Origin: Halomonas aestuarii
Lineage (GTDB): Bacteria > Pseudomonadota > Gammaproteobacteria > Pseudomonadales > Halomonadaceae
DNA: 64,000 nt
Assembly (NCBI RefSeq): GCF_001886615.1
Contig: NZ_CP018139.1
Location: 2,108,001 to 2,172,000 of the forward strand
Reading direction: 5' to 3'
Shown one piece after another: positions 34,405 through 43,960 of this stretch. Position numbers and translations under genes: made by a program. Numbering within the stretch: the first letter of the stretch is position 1; every line of letters begins with the position of its first letter. The notes below the pieces were generated by a model. The model was given only the letters and a program-made list of their open reading frames with translations, was not told where the DNA came from and made no database searches.

Positions 34405-34743
34405 CTAGAGTGAGTCGTAGTCGCCGTCGCGGTAGCCGACGAGGATCTCGTCGCCGGTATCGAGCAGCGGTCGCTTGAGCAGGGTGGGGTGCGACAGCAG
34501 CAGCTGGCGGGCCGTGTTGGCATCGAGATCGGCCTTGTCATTCTCGCTCAGCTGGCGCCAGGTGGTGCTGCGCCGGTTGAGCACCTCCATGATCGGCACC
34601 CGGTGGAGGATGTGTTCCAGCAGCGGGGCCGAGAGGCCGTCCTCGCGCAGGTCATGGACCTGGAAGGGGATGCCCTTTTCGTCCAGGGCCTTGCGGGCGC
34701 GGCGGCAGGTGTCGCAGTTCTTGATCACGTAGAGCGTCAGCAT
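34405..34743 (-). CDS. yffB: ArsC/Spx-family protein YffB
   Basis: 112 residues of thioredoxin fold, with an N-terminal CDTC motif (residues 10-13) and the ArsC-family RRSTTWR and HPTLLKRPLL segments. The YffB/Spx-MgsR subfamily is often found beside dapE/dapD and has no settled function. It overlaps dapC by 7 bases and precedes dapD by 42, so it is embedded in the lysine-pathway operon. Confidence 0.85.
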   Translation of the reverse strand: MLTLYVIKNCDTCRRARKALDEKGIPFQVHDLREDGLSAPLLEHILHRVPIMEVLNRRSTTWRQLSENDKADLDANTARQLLLSHPTLLKRPLLDTGDEILVGYRDGDYDSL

Positions 34744-35942
34744 CGTGTGCTCCTCTCGATGAAGCGGCGGATCCGTCGCGCGGCCTCGGCGGTAGCCGCC
34801 ACCTCGGCCACCAGGGCGAGGCGCAGGCGCCCGGCGCCGGGGTTCACGCCGTGGCGTCCCGGGCGCCCCATGTAGCTGCCGGGCAGCACCCCGACGTGCT
34901 CCTCGGCGTAGAGGGCGCGGGTGAAGGCCTCGTCGTCGCCGCCGGGCACCGCGGGCCACAGGTAGAAGCCGGCCTCGGGGGCAGGGAAGTCCATCACCGG
35001 GGCGAGGATCTCGGTGACCGCGGCGAACGTCTCCCGGTAGGCGTCGCGGTTGGCGCGCACGTGGGCCTCGTCGTTCCAGGCGGTGATCGAGGCGTGCTGC
35101 AGCGGCAGCGACATGGCGCAGCCGTGGTAGGTGCGGTAGCGCCGGAAGGGGGCGATCAGGTCGGCATCGCCGGCCACGAAGCCCGAGCGCAGCCCCGGCA
35201 GGTTGGAGCGCTTTGATAGCGAGTGGAACACCAGGCAGCGCCGGTAGTCGTGGCGGCCCAGGCGCGCACAGGCCTCGAGCAGCCCCGGGGGCGGTGCCGC
35301 CTCGTCCAGGTAGAGCTCGGAATAGCACTCGTCCGAGGCGATGATGAAATCGAACTCGTCGGCCAGTGCGATCAGCCGCTCGAACTCCGCCAGCGGCGTC
35401 ACCGCGCCGGTCGGGTTGCCCGGCGAGCAGAGGAACACCAGCTGGACGTCGCGCCAGGTCTCGGCCGGCACCGCCTCAATATCCGGGCGGAAGTCCGTCT
35501 CGGCGCCGCAGTCCAGGTAGAGCGGCTGGCCGCCGGCCAGCAGGGTCGCCCCCTCGTAGATCTGGTAGAACGGGTTGGGCATGGCCACCCGGGCGGGGCG
35601 CGTGCGGTCCAGCGCCGCCTGCACGAAGGCGAAGATCGCCTCCCGGGTGCCGTTGACCGGCAGCACCTGGTGATCGGCGTCGAGGCCCTCGAGCCCGAAG
35701 CGCCGGGTCGCCCAGTCGGCGATGGCGCCACGCAGCTCGGGGAGTCCGGCGGTGGCCGGGTAGCGGGCGAAGGCCTGCCGGTGGGCATGCAGCGTCTCGA
35801 GCGCGGCGGCGTAGGGCGCGTGCTGGGGCTCGCCAATGGTCAGCGGGATGGAGGTCACGCCCGCGGGCGGCGTCACGCCGGCCCTGAGGGCCGCGAGCTT
35901 CTCGAAGGGATAGGGCTTGAGGGCGTCGAGATCGGGGTTCAT
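34737..35942 (-). CDS. dapC: Succinyldiaminopimelate transaminase
   Basis: PLP-dependent fold-type I aminotransferase that converts N-succinyl-2-amino-6-ketopimelate to N-succinyl-LL-diaminopimelate using glutamate. 401 residues; the PLP lysine lies in SLSKRSNLPG and the PLP-anchoring asparagine in CSPGNPTG. Location next to dapD-dapE supports DapC over other class I enzymes. Confidence 0.94.
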   Translation of the reverse strand: MNPDLDALKPYPFEKLAALRAGVTPPAGVTSIPLTIGEPQHAPYAAALETLHAHRQAFARYPATAGLPELRGAIADWATRRFGLEGLDADHQVLPVNGTREAIFAFVQAALDRTRPARVAMPNPFYQIYEGATLLAGGQPLYLDCGAETDFRPDIEAVPAETWRDVQLVFLCSPGNPTGAVTPLAEFERLIALADEFDFIIASDECYSELYLDEAAPPPGLLEACARLGRHDYRRCLVFHSLSKRSNLPGLRSGFVAGDADLIAPFRRYRTYHGCAMSLPLQHASITAWNDEAHVRANRDAYRETFAAVTEILAPVMDFPAPEAGFYLWPAVPGGDDEAFTRALYAEEHVGVLPGSYMGRPGRHGVNPGAGRLRLALVAEVAATAEAARRIRRFIERSTRC

Positions 35943-36083
35943 GGGTGTCCAGGTGCGCCGTGGGCGATCAAGCGCCGGCGTCGTGATCCGTGATGACCCC
36001 GCCGGGGTGAGGCACGCGAGCGGGGAGGGCGTCGATTATAGGGAAGGCACCCGAAGGCCTCAAACGCCGGCCGTCCCGGGGCC

Positions 36084-38765
36084 TCATCCCGGGACGGACA
36101 GCACCTCGATGAGGCGCTCGCGCAGCTGCTGCTGGCGGCCGGGGTCGGTGAGCGGCGCGCCGGCCTTGTCGGTGATGAAGAAGACGTCCTCGACGCGTTC
36201 GCCGAGGGTGGCGATCTTGGCCGCCGACAGCGCGATGTCCTGCTCCATGAAGATGCGCCCCACCCGGGCCAGCAGGCCGGGGCGGTCGGGGGCGACGAGC
36301 TCGAGCAGGGTGCGCTCGTTGGCCGGGTCCTGCTCGATGCTGACCTCGGTGGGCACCCGGAAGTGCTTGAGCTGGCGCGGGGTGTGCCGGGTGACGATCT
36401 GCGGGTAGTCGTCCGGGTCGTCGAGCTCCTCCACCAGGTGGCGGCGGATCGTCTCGATGCGATCGCGCTCGCGGATCGCCTGGCCGTGATCGTCCAGCAC
36501 GATGAAGGTGTTCAGCGTCCAGTCGTTGCTGGACGTGGCGATACGGGCATCGTGGATCGACAGCCCCAGCTGGTCCATGGCGGCGGCGGTGGCGGCGAAG
36601 AGGTCGTCCACGGAGCGGGTGTGGATGAACACCTTGGTGCCGCCCTCGGCCATGTCGTCGACGGGGGCGTTGATCAGGATCAGCGGCAGCTGGCTGTCGT
36701 CGTGGTCGAGGATGCCCTGGGTCTGCCAGACGATCTCGCTGGGCGCGTACTGCAGGAAGTAGTCCTCGCCCAGGGACTCCCAGAGCCGGTCGACCCGCGC
36801 CATGTCGGCGCCCACCGTGGCCAGCAGCGAGTGGGCCTCGCTGCGGGTCTCCTGCACCCAGTCGTCGCGCTCCAGGGGGTTCTCCAGGCCGCGGCGCAGG
36901 GCGCGCTTGGTCTCCATGAGCAGCTGGCGCATCAGCGAGGCCCGCCAGCCGTTCCACAGGGTCGGGTTGGTGGCGTTGATGTCGGCCACCGTCAGCACGT
37001 AGAGGTAGTCGAGCCGGGTCTCGTCGCCCACCAGGCGGGCGAACTCGGCGATCACGTCCGGGTCGGTGATGTCGCGCTTCTGGGCCACCATGGACATCAT
37101 CAGGTGGTGCTCCACCAGCCAGGTGACCAGGCGGGTGTCGCGGCTGGAGAGCCCGTGGCGCTCGCAGAAGGCCTCGGCGTCCCGGGCGCCCAGGATCGAG
37201 TGGTCGCCACCGCGGCCCTTGCCGATGTCGTGGTAGAGCCCGGCGATCCACAGCAGTTCCAGCTTGGGCAGCTGGTGGATCAGGTTGGCAGCCACCGGGA
37301 ACTCCTCGCGGGCCTCGGGCTTGCGGAACCCGTGGATGCACTTGAGCAGGCGCAGGGTGTGGGCGTCCACGGTGTAGATGTGGAAGAGGTCGTGCTGCAT
37401 CAGCCCCACGGCCTGGCCGAACTCGGGCAGGTACTTGCCGAGCAAGCCATAGCGGTTCATGCGCCGCAGCTGGCGGGCGACGTTGCCGCCGGAGCGCAGC
37501 AGCGCCATGAACAGGCTCTGGTGGCGGAGGTCGTCGCGGTAGAGATCATCGATCTGGTGGCGGTGGTCACGGAGCAGGCGGATGGTATCGGCGCGCACCC
37601 CCTCGATCTCCGGGTGCTCGGCCATCAACAGGAAGAGCTCGAGGAGCGCCGAGGGGCGCCTGCGGAAGACGTTGCGCGAGCGGGCCTGGATGTAGCTCCC
37701 CTTGATCTCGAAGCGCTCGTTGAGCGGCACCGTGGGGAGTTCCTGGCCGGCATGCAGGATGGCCTCGTCGAAGTGCTGCAGCAGCATGTCGTTGAGCCCG
37801 GCCAGCGCCGTGACATGGCGATAGTAGCGCTTCATGAACTGCTCGACGGCCAGGCGCTCCGGGGTGTCGCGGAAGCCGAACAGCTCGGCGATGGTGCGCT
37901 GGTGATCGAACAGCAGGCGGTCCTCGGCACGGTCGGTGAGGATGTGCAGGGCGTAGCGGACCTGCCAGAGGAAGGCCTGGCCCTGGCTGAGGATGCGCAG
38001 TTCGGCATCGTTCATGAAGCCGCCGGCGACCAGGTCCTCGTAGCGCTGGGTGCCGAAGTGGCGCTTGGCCACCCAGCCGATCATCTGGATGTCGCGCAGC
38101 CCGCCGGGCGAGCTCTTGATGTTGGGCTCGAGGTGGTACTCGGAGTTGTTGTAGCGGTAGTGGCGGCTGATCTGCTCCTGCCACTTGGCCTCGAAGAAGC
38201 GGTCCGCCGGCCACAGCCGGTCGGTGGCGAGCCGTACCTGCATCGCCTCGCGCAGCCGCTCGGGGCCGGCCAGGGTGCGGGTCTCGAGCAGGTTGGTGAT
38301 CACCGTCACGTCGGCCTCGGCCTCGCGCTCGCAGTCGGCGAGCGATCGCACGCTGTGGCCGATCTCCAGGCCGATGTCCCACAGGAAGGTGATGAAGGCC
38401 GTCAGCGGCTCGCGATAGGGCGTGTCGTCGTCCTGCTCGAGCAGCAGCAGCAGGTCGATGTCGGAGTGGGGGTGCAGCTCGCCGCGGCCGTAGCCGCCCA
38501 CGGCGACCAGGGCCACCCCGTCGTCGGGCCAGTCGTGCTGTTCCCAGGCGATGGCCAGCAGGCGGTCCAGGCACCAGGCCCGGCCATGCACCAGGTCGCG
38601 GATGTCCGCGCCGGCGCGGAAGCGCTCGTCGAGGCGGGCCTGGATGTCGCGCAGTGCCGCCTTGAAGGGGGCGACCGGAGAGCGCTCGCCGGCGAGCTCG
38701 GCCCGGAAGGCCTCGACGTCGAAGAGGCTGTCATCGGGCACGAAGCAGTAGTGGTGCAGGAGCAT
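36084..38765 (-). CDS. glnD: Bifunctional uridylyltransferase/uridylyl-removing enzyme (PII regulator)
   Basis: Nitrogen sensor that uridylylates or deuridylylates PII according to glutamine. 893 residues: nucleotidyltransferase domain with GGYGRGELHPHSDID (metal aspartates D102, D104), HD hydrolase domain with H512-D513 in LYHDIGKGRGGDHS, and two C-terminal ACT domains that bind glutamine. All key motifs are intact. Between map and dapC as in Pseudomonas. Confidence 0.97.
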   Translation of the reverse strand: MLLHHYCFVPDDSLFDVEAFRAELAGERSPVAPFKAALRDIQARLDERFRAGADIRDLVHGRAWCLDRLLAIAWEQHDWPDDGVALVAVGGYGRGELHPHSDIDLLLLLEQDDDTPYREPLTAFITFLWDIGLEIGHSVRSLADCEREAEADVTVITNLLETRTLAGPERLREAMQVRLATDRLWPADRFFEAKWQEQISRHYRYNNSEYHLEPNIKSSPGGLRDIQMIGWVAKRHFGTQRYEDLVAGGFMNDAELRILSQGQAFLWQVRYALHILTDRAEDRLLFDHQRTIAELFGFRDTPERLAVEQFMKRYYRHVTALAGLNDMLLQHFDEAILHAGQELPTVPLNERFEIKGSYIQARSRNVFRRRPSALLELFLLMAEHPEIEGVRADTIRLLRDHRHQIDDLYRDDLRHQSLFMALLRSGGNVARQLRRMNRYGLLGKYLPEFGQAVGLMQHDLFHIYTVDAHTLRLLKCIHGFRKPEAREEFPVAANLIHQLPKLELLWIAGLYHDIGKGRGGDHSILGARDAEAFCERHGLSSRDTRLVTWLVEHHLMMSMVAQKRDITDPDVIAEFARLVGDETRLDYLYVLTVADINATNPTLWNGWRASLMRQLLMETKRALRRGLENPLERDDWVQETRSEAHSLLATVGADMARVDRLWESLGEDYFLQYAPSEIVWQTQGILDHDDSQLPLILINAPVDDMAEGGTKVFIHTRSVDDLFAATAAAMDQLGLSIHDARIATSSNDWTLNTFIVLDDHGQAIRERDRIETIRRHLVEELDDPDDYPQIVTRHTPRQLKHFRVPTEVSIEQDPANERTLLELVAPDRPGLLARVGRIFMEQDIALSAAKIATLGERVEDVFFITDKAGAPLTDPGRQQQLRERLIEVLSVPG

Positions 38766-38775
38766 GGCGGTCGAC

Positions 38776-39567
38776 TCAGCGGTCGAGGAAGGAGAGGTCT
38801 TCGTCGCGACGGGCGGTGAGCACCTCCACCCCCGTGGCGGTGACCAGCAGGGTGTGTTCCCACTGGGCGGTCAGACTCCTGTCCTTGGTCACGGCGGTCC
38901 AGCCGTCGCGCAGCACCTTGGTCTGGTGGTTGCCGACGTTGATCATCGGCTCGATGGTGAAGCACATGCCTTCCTCGAGGGCGATGTCGGCCTCCGGGGC
39001 ATAGCCGTCGTAGTGCAGGATCTGGGGATCCTCGTGGAAGCCGGCGCCGATGCCGTGCCCGCAGAAGTCGCGCACCACCGAGTAGCCGTTGGCCTCGGCG
39101 TGGGACTGGATGGCGCGGGCCAGCTCGGAGAGGTGCACGCCCGGACGGACCAGAGCGATGCTGCGGTAAAGGCACTCCTGGGTGACCCGACAGAGGCGCT
39201 CGCCCTGGATGGTCTCGCCGATGATGAACATCATGCTCGAGTCGCCGTGATAGCCGTCGGCGGTCTTCACGGTGATGTCGATGTTCATGATGTCGCCCTT
39301 CTTGAGTTTCTTGGCGTCATCCGGGATGCCGTGGCAGACCACGTGGTTGATCGAGGTGCAGATCGACTTGGGGAAGCCGTGGTAGTTGAGCGGCGCCGGG
39401 GTGGAGCCCAGCTCGTCGACGATGTAGTCGTGGCAGAGCCGGTCCAGCTCGCCGGTGCTCACGCCGGCCTTCACGTGGGGGATGATCATCTCGAACACGC
39501 TGGCGGCCTGGCGACCCGCCTCGCGCATCTTCTCGATCTCGTCGGGCGTCTTGATGGGTACGTTCAT
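38776..39567 (-). CDS. map: Type I methionine aminopeptidase
   Basis: Removes the initiator methionine cotranslationally. 263 residues with the five metal ligands in order: two aspartates (DITV, DSSM), the histidine of CGHGIG, and two glutamates (TIEPM, WEHT). Start ATG 39567 ([14 protein letters not shown]) matches the family; the longer frame adds an unrelated N-terminus. Divergent from rpsB as in E. coli, and 10 bases before glnD. Confidence 0.97.
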   Translation of the reverse strand: MNVPIKTPDEIEKMREAGRQAASVFEMIIPHVKAGVSTGELDRLCHDYIVDELGSTPAPLNYHGFPKSICTSINHVVCHGIPDDAKKLKKGDIMNIDITVKTADGYHGDSSMMFIIGETIQGERLCRVTQECLYRSIALVRPGVHLSELARAIQSHAEANGYSVVRDFCGHGIGAGFHEDPQILHYDGYAPEADIALEEGMCFTIEPMINVGNHQTKVLRDGWTAVTKDRSLTAQWEHTLLVTATGVEVLTARRDEDLSFLDR

Positions 39568-39626
39568 GGAATCTCGAATCAGGGGTGGTGTCGCCCGGAC
39601 ATCGGCGGGCTCGAGCATCGGACGAC

Positions 39627-39655
39627 TTCATCTCGGAGGCCATCCATGGTATAAA
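39627..39655 (+). promoter_or_regulatory. rpsB promoter
   Basis: TTCATC (39627-39632), 17-bp spacer, TATAAA (39650-39655) with extended -10 (TGG) and a G+C-rich discriminator, a pattern typical of stringently controlled ribosomal promoters. Same TGGTATAAAG sequence as the rpmB promoter. Confidence 0.6.
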
Positions 39656-39661
39656 GCTGCG

Positions 39662-39851
39662 CGCTTTCCTGCAATCGCGGAGCCCCGCCGATCCGTCGAC
39701 ACCTCCGTTAGGCTCGGGAAAGTGCATCAATCAATGCAATGCCTTGAAAACACACATGCACCGTCACATGGTCCCGGGTGCTGTCGGTTCATCCCGGCGG
39801 TCGGATCCATGGGGTGCGTGGAGGCCTAACCCGATTTTCCAGGAGTCATCC
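39662..39851 (+). ncRNA. rpsB 5' leader, candidate S2 autoregulatory RNA (t44-like)
   Basis: The mRNA leader of about 190 nt between the promoter and rpsB is long and rich in short complementary segments. In enterobacteria this map/rpsB gap carries the t44 RNA element, and S2 represses its own mRNA through the leader. The segment GTGGAGGC...TAACCC near 39820-39835 and TTGAAAACACAC near 39747 look like the conserved parts. Homology is by position and partial sequence only. Confidence 0.5.
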
Positions 39852-40598
39852 ATGGCACACGTCAACATGCGTGACCTGCTGAAGGCAGGTGCTCACTTCG
39901 GTCACCAGACCAAGTACTGGAACCCGAAGATGTCCAAGTACATCTTCGGTGCCCGCAACAAGATCCACATCATCAACCTCGAGCACACCCTGCCGGCCCT
40001 CAACGAGGCCATCGATGTGGTCGAGAAGATGGCCGCGGCCAACAACAAGATCATGTTCGTCGGCACCAAGCGCAGCGCGAGCAAGATCATCAAGGAAGAG
40101 GCCAACCGCGTCGGCCAGCCGTTCGTCAACCACCGCTGGCTCGGCGGCATGCTGACCAACTACAAGACCATCCGCGTTTCCATCAAGCGCCTGCGCGACC
40201 TCGAGACCATGCACGAGGACGGCACCTTCGAGAAGCTGACCAAGAAGGAAGTGCTGATGGCGACCCGCGAGCAGGAGAAGCTCGAGCGGTCCGTGGGTGG
40301 TATCAAGGAAATGGGCGGCCTGCCCGATGCCCTGTTCGTGATCGACGTCGATCACGAGCGCATCGCCATCAACGAGGCGAACAAGCTGGGCATCCCGGTC
40401 ATCGGCGTGGTGGATACCAACTCCGATCCCGATGGCGTCGATTACGTGATCCCGGGCAACGATGACTCCATCCGCGCCATCCAGATCTACGTCAAGGCCG
40501 TCGCCGACGCCTGCGCCCGTGCGAAGGAAGGTCGTCCCGACGAGTTCGTCGAGGTCACCGAAGCCGAAGAGAGCCAGAGCGACGCCGCCGCCGAGTGA
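39852..40598 (+). CDS. rpsB: 30S ribosomal protein S2
   Basis: 248 residues beginning [19 protein letters not shown], the universal S2 start, with KIHIINLE and the zinc-independent core. Start ATG 39852 follows an AGGAG site at 39841-39845. Acidic C-terminal tail. First gene of the rpsB-tsf-pyrH-frr cluster. Confidence 0.98.
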   Translation: MAHVNMRDLLKAGAHFGHQTKYWNPKMSKYIFGARNKIHIINLEHTLPALNEAIDVVEKMAAANNKIMFVGTKRSASKIIKEEANRVGQPFVNHRWLGGMLTNYKTIRVSIKRLRDLETMHEDGTFEKLTKKEVLMATREQEKLERSVGGIKEMGGLPDALFVIDVDHERIAINEANKLGIPVIGVVDTNSDPDGVDYVIPGNDDSIRAIQIYVKAVADACARAKEGRPDEFVEVTEAEESQSDAAAE

Positions 40599-40660
40599 TC
40601 GTCGGCCCGCCTGGGCCGGCCCGCATGCCGCCACTCCGGTGGCGGCCCGCCGGACAGGCG

Positions 40661-40694
40661 AAGGGGGCCCCGGCCCCCTTTTCTCTCTTGTTTT
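40661..40694 (+). terminator. Attenuator/terminator between rpsB and tsf
   Basis: Stem AAGGGGGC / GCCCCCTT with a 4-nt loop, then a T/C-rich run (TTCTCTCTTGTTTTCC). A second hairpin (GCCGCCAC / GTGGCGGC) lies upstream at about 40627-40645. Likely partial, reducing tsf relative to rpsB as in E. coli. Confidence 0.7.
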
Positions 40695-40735
40695 CCGCGT
40701 TTTATCCAGGTCGAACCATTTCAGAGGACACTACC

Positions 40736-41605
40736 ATGGCAGCTATCAGCGCCTCCCAGGTCAAGGAACTGCGCGAGCGTACCGGGCTCGGCATGATGGA
40801 GTGCAAGAAGGCACTCACCGAGACCGATGGTGACATCGAGCAGGCGATCGAGAACCTGCGCAAGAACTCCGGGCTCAAGGCCGCCAAGAAGGCCGGCCGC
40901 ACCGCCGCCGAAGGCGCCGTGGTCACCCGCGTGGCCGACGACGGCAGCTACGGCGTGATGGTCGAGATCAACTCCGAGACCGACTTCGTCGCCCGTGACG
41001 ACAACTTCAAGGTCTTCGCCGACAAGATCGCCGACGCCTTCTTCGCCGCCAAGAGCGAGGACGTCGCCGCCGTGATGGATGGCGAACTCGAGACCGCTCG
41101 CGAGCAGCTGGTGCAGAAGATCGGCGAGAACATCGGCGTGCGTCGCTGCGTCGTGGTCGAGGCCGGCGAGGGCAACCTGGTGGGCGAGTACGTCCACGGT
41201 GGCCGCATCGGCGTGCTGACCACCCTGAAGGGCGGCAACGCCCAGGCGGCCAAGGACGTCGCGATGCACGTCGCCGCCATCAACCCGGCCGTGGCACGTC
41301 CCGAGGACATGCCCCAGGAGCAGCTGGACGACGAGAAGGCGATCATCCTGGCCCAGCCGGACATGGCCGGCAAGCCGGAGCAGATCGCCGAGAAGATGGT
41401 CCAGGGTCGCCTGAAGAAGTACCTGGCCGAGAACAGCCTGACCGAGCAGCCCTTCGTCAAGAATCCCGACCAGTCCGTGGCCGAGTTCGTCAAGGCCGCC
41501 GGCGGCGAGGTGATCGGCTTCACCCGCTTCGAGGTGGGCGAGGGCATCGAGAAGGAAGAGGTCGACTTCGCCGCGGAAGTGATGGAACAGGCCAAGCGCA
41601 GCTGA
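40736..41605 (+). CDS. tsf: Elongation factor Ts
   Basis: Guanine-nucleotide exchange factor for EF-Tu. 289 residues with the UBA-like N-terminal domain ([19 protein letters not shown]), the core [12 protein letters not shown] motif including the TDFV exchange segment, and a coiled-coil region. ATG 40736 is preceded by AGAGGA (40723-40728). Confidence 0.97.
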   Translation: MAAISASQVKELRERTGLGMMECKKALTETDGDIEQAIENLRKNSGLKAAKKAGRTAAEGAVVTRVADDGSYGVMVEINSETDFVARDDNFKVFADKIADAFFAAKSEDVAAVMDGELETAREQLVQKIGENIGVRRCVVVEAGEGNLVGEYVHGGRIGVLTTLKGGNAQAAKDVAMHVAAINPAVARPEDMPQEQLDDEKAIILAQPDMAGKPEQIAEKMVQGRLKKYLAENSLTEQPFVKNPDQSVAEFVKAAGGEVIGFTRFEVGEGIEKEEVDFAAEVMEQAKRS

Positions 41606-41629
41606 GGTCGCAGGTTCCAGTGTGACGAT

Positions 41630-41651
41630 GGCGTGCGCGCGAGCGCACGCC
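41630..41651 (+). terminator. Hairpin after tsf
   Basis: 9-bp perfect stem (GGCGTGCGC / GCGCACGCC) with GCGA loop followed by TTCG, 25 bases after the tsf stop. Confidence 0.55.
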
Positions 41652-41720
41652 TTCGCGTATCCGGCCGGTAGATCCGGCCATCCACCAGGTCCCATGCGTC
41701 GAGAATCCCGGAGAGATCCC

Positions 41721-42488
41721 ATGACCAGTGCCGATCACCCTGCCCCCAGCAAGCCCGAGAAGTCCCGTGCCGAGGTATCCAAGTACAAGCGCATCCTGCT
41801 CAAGCTCTCCGGCGAGGCCCTGACCGGAGATGCCGAGTTCGGCATCGACCCGAAGGTGCTGGATCGCCTGGCGCTGGAGATCGGCCAGCTGGTGGGCATC
41901 GGCGTCCAGGTCGGTATCGTGGTCGGTGGCGGCAACCTGTTCCGCGGTGCGGCCCTGCACGAGGCGGGCATGGACCGGGTCACCGGTGATCACATGGGCA
42001 TGCTGGCCACGGTGATGAACGCCCTGGCCATGCGCGACGCTCTGGAGCGCTCCAACATCCGTTCGCGGGTGATGTCGGCGATTCCCATGAGCGGCGTGGT
42101 GGAACATTACGACCGCCGGACCGCCATCCGCTACCTGACGTCCGGGGACGTGGTACTGTTCTCGGCCGGTACCGGCAACCCCTTCTTCACCACCGACTCC
42201 GCGGCCTGTCTGCGCGGCATCGAGATCGATGCCGACGTGGTGGTCAAGGCCACCAAGGTGGACGGGGTCTACGACAAGGATCCCGTCAAGCACGCCGATG
42301 CGGTCAAGTACGAGCAGCTGACCTATGATGATGCGCTCGACCAGAAGCTCGGCGTGATGGATTTGACCGCCATCTGCCTGGTGCGGGACCATGACATGCC
42401 GGTGCGGGTCTTCAACATGAACAAGCCGGGCGCCCTGCTGAACCTGGTGGTGGGTGGCAAGGAAGGCACGCTGATTGACAGAGGGTGA
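41721..42488 (+). CDS. pyrH: Uridylate kinase
   Basis: Phosphorylates UMP to UDP; hexameric, activated by GTP and inhibited by UTP in proteobacteria. 255 residues; the amino-acid-kinase core begins at [12 protein letters not shown] (about residue 23) and carries [10 protein letters not shown] and VDGVYDKDP. The N-terminus has about 13 extra residues, Pro/Lys-rich, compared with the E. coli protein. A GGAGAG site precedes ATG 41721. Confidence 0.96.
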   Translation: MTSADHPAPSKPEKSRAEVSKYKRILLKLSGEALTGDAEFGIDPKVLDRLALEIGQLVGIGVQVGIVVGGGNLFRGAALHEAGMDRVTGDHMGMLATVMNALAMRDALERSNIRSRVMSAIPMSGVVEHYDRRTAIRYLTSGDVVLFSAGTGNPFFTTDSAACLRGIEIDADVVVKATKVDGVYDKDPVKHADAVKYEQLTYDDALDQKLGVMDLTAICLVRDHDMPVRVFNMNKPGALLNLVVGGKEGTLIDRG

Positions 42489-42492
42489 GACA

Positions 42493-43050
42493 GTGATCGA
42501 CGACATCAAGAAGGATGCGGAAAGCCGCATGAAGAAGAGCCTCGAGGGCCTTCACGCCAACTTCAACAAGATCCGCACCGGTCGGGCGCACCCCAGTATC
42601 CTGGATGCGGTGACCGTCGACTATTACGGTGGCCAGGTGCCGCTCAACCAGGTGGCCTCGATCAACGTCGAGGACGCCCGGACCCTGACCGTGGTCCCCT
42701 GGGAGCAGCAGATGGTGCCCAAGATCGAGAAGGCCATCATGACCTCCGACCTGGGGCTCAACCCGGCCAGCGCCGGCAACGTGATTCGCGTGCCCATGCC
42801 GATGCTGACCGAGGAGACCCGCAAGGGCTACATCAAGCAGGCTCGCCAGGAGGCCGAGCATGCCCGTGTCGCGGTGCGCAACGTGCGCCGTGACGCCAAC
42901 GGCGACTTCAAGGCGCTGCTCAAGGAGAAGGAGATCACCGAGGACGAGCAACACCAGGCCGAGGAGGCGATCCAGAAGCTCACCGACGGCATCGTCGCCG
43001 AGATCGACAAGGCGCTGGAGTCCAAGGAACACGACCTGATGCAGGTCTGA
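42493..43050 (+). CDS. frr: Ribosome recycling factor
   Basis: Splits post-termination ribosomes with EF-G. 185 residues, the exact E. coli length, when GTG 42493 is used as the start (MIDDIKKDAESRM). The AGAGGG site at 42480-42485 fits this GTG; a TTG six codons earlier lies on top of it and is rejected. Contains IRTGRAHPSILD and the hinge VIRVPMP. Starts 4 bases after the pyrH stop. Confidence 0.96.
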   Translation: MIDDIKKDAESRMKKSLEGLHANFNKIRTGRAHPSILDAVTVDYYGGQVPLNQVASINVEDARTLTVVPWEQQMVPKIEKAIMTSDLGLNPASAGNVIRVPMPMLTEETRKGYIKQARQEAEHARVAVRNVRRDANGDFKALLKEKEITEDEQHQAEEAIQKLTDGIVAEIDKALESKEHDLMQV

Positions 43051-43100
43051 GGACGGCGGGCGGCACCGGCGAGCGGCGCCGCCGGCGACGGATCGCCCCT

Positions 43101-43135
43101 CGACGAGCCGCGGGCACCCGGTCCGCGGCTCGTCG
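43101..43135 (+). terminator. Terminator-like hairpin after frr
   Basis: 13-bp perfect stem (CGACGAGCCGCGG / CCGCGGCTCGTCG) with a 9-nt loop, followed by GCCTTC. Separates frr from uppS. Confidence 0.7.
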
Positions 43136-43168
43136 GCCTTCATGCTCTTACCCGCCATGCGAGACATC

Positions 43169-43960
43169 ATGACGTCACCGCAGTCCACCCGCAGCGCGGC
43201 ATCCTCCGACCACGGGCCCGCTTCCCACGAGCCCCCGCTGCCCCGCCATGTCGCCATTATCATGGACGGCAACAATCGCTGGGCGAAGGCCCGCGGCCTC
43301 TCCGGCATCCGCGGCCACCATGCAGGCGTCGAGGCGGTGCGTGCCGTCATCCGCCGCGCCGCCGAGCGCGGCATCGAGACCCTCACGCTGTTCGCCTTCT
43401 CCAGCGAGAACTGGAAGCGCCCCGCCAGTGAGGTCAATGCCCTCATGGAGCTCTTCCTCATGGCGCTCCAGCGCGAGGTGAAGAAGCTTCACCGCCATGG
43501 CATCCGGCTCTCCGTGATCGGTGACCGCAGCGGCTTCTCCGCCTCGATCCAGAAGCACATCGACAGCGCCGAGGCGCTGACCAGCGACAACACCGGCCTT
43601 CATCTGGTGATCGCGGCGAACTATGGTGGGCGCTGGGACATCGCCTGTGCCGCGCGTCGGCTGGCGGAGCGGGTCGCCGCCGGTGAGCTCGACCCCGAGG
43701 CGATCGACGAGCAGGCCATGGACGAGGAGATCAGCCTGGCCGGCGATGCCCCGGTGGACCTGTGCATCCGCACCAGCGGCGAGAAGCGCATCTCCAACTT
43801 CCTGCTCTGGCAGATGGCCTATGCCGAGCTCCATTTCACGCCCGTGCTGTGGCCCGACTTCGACGGCGAGGCCTTCGACCGCGCCCTGGCCGACTTCCAG
43901 GGGCGCCAGCGGCGCTTCGGCATGACCGACGAACAGCTCGAGGCGCAGCAGGGTGGCTAG
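43169..43960 (+). CDS. uppS: Undecaprenyl diphosphate synthase
   Basis: cis-Prenyltransferase that makes the C55 carrier lipid for peptidoglycan and O-antigen. The catalytic region VAIIMDGNNRWA (D33) and the later RTSGEKRISNFLLWQ are intact. ATG 43169 (GCGAG site 10 bases upstream) gives 263 residues; ATGs at 43142 and 43157 are possible alternatives. Overlaps cdsA by 8 bases. Confidence 0.95.
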   Translation: MTSPQSTRSAASSDHGPASHEPPLPRHVAIIMDGNNRWAKARGLSGIRGHHAGVEAVRAVIRRAAERGIETLTLFAFSSENWKRPASEVNALMELFLMALQREVKKLHRHGIRLSVIGDRSGFSASIQKHIDSAEALTSDNTGLHLVIAANYGGRWDIACAARRLAERVAAGELDPEAIDEQAMDEEISLAGDAPVDLCIRTSGEKRISNFLLWQMAYAELHFTPVLWPDFDGEAFDRALADFQGRQRRFGMTDEQLEAQQGG

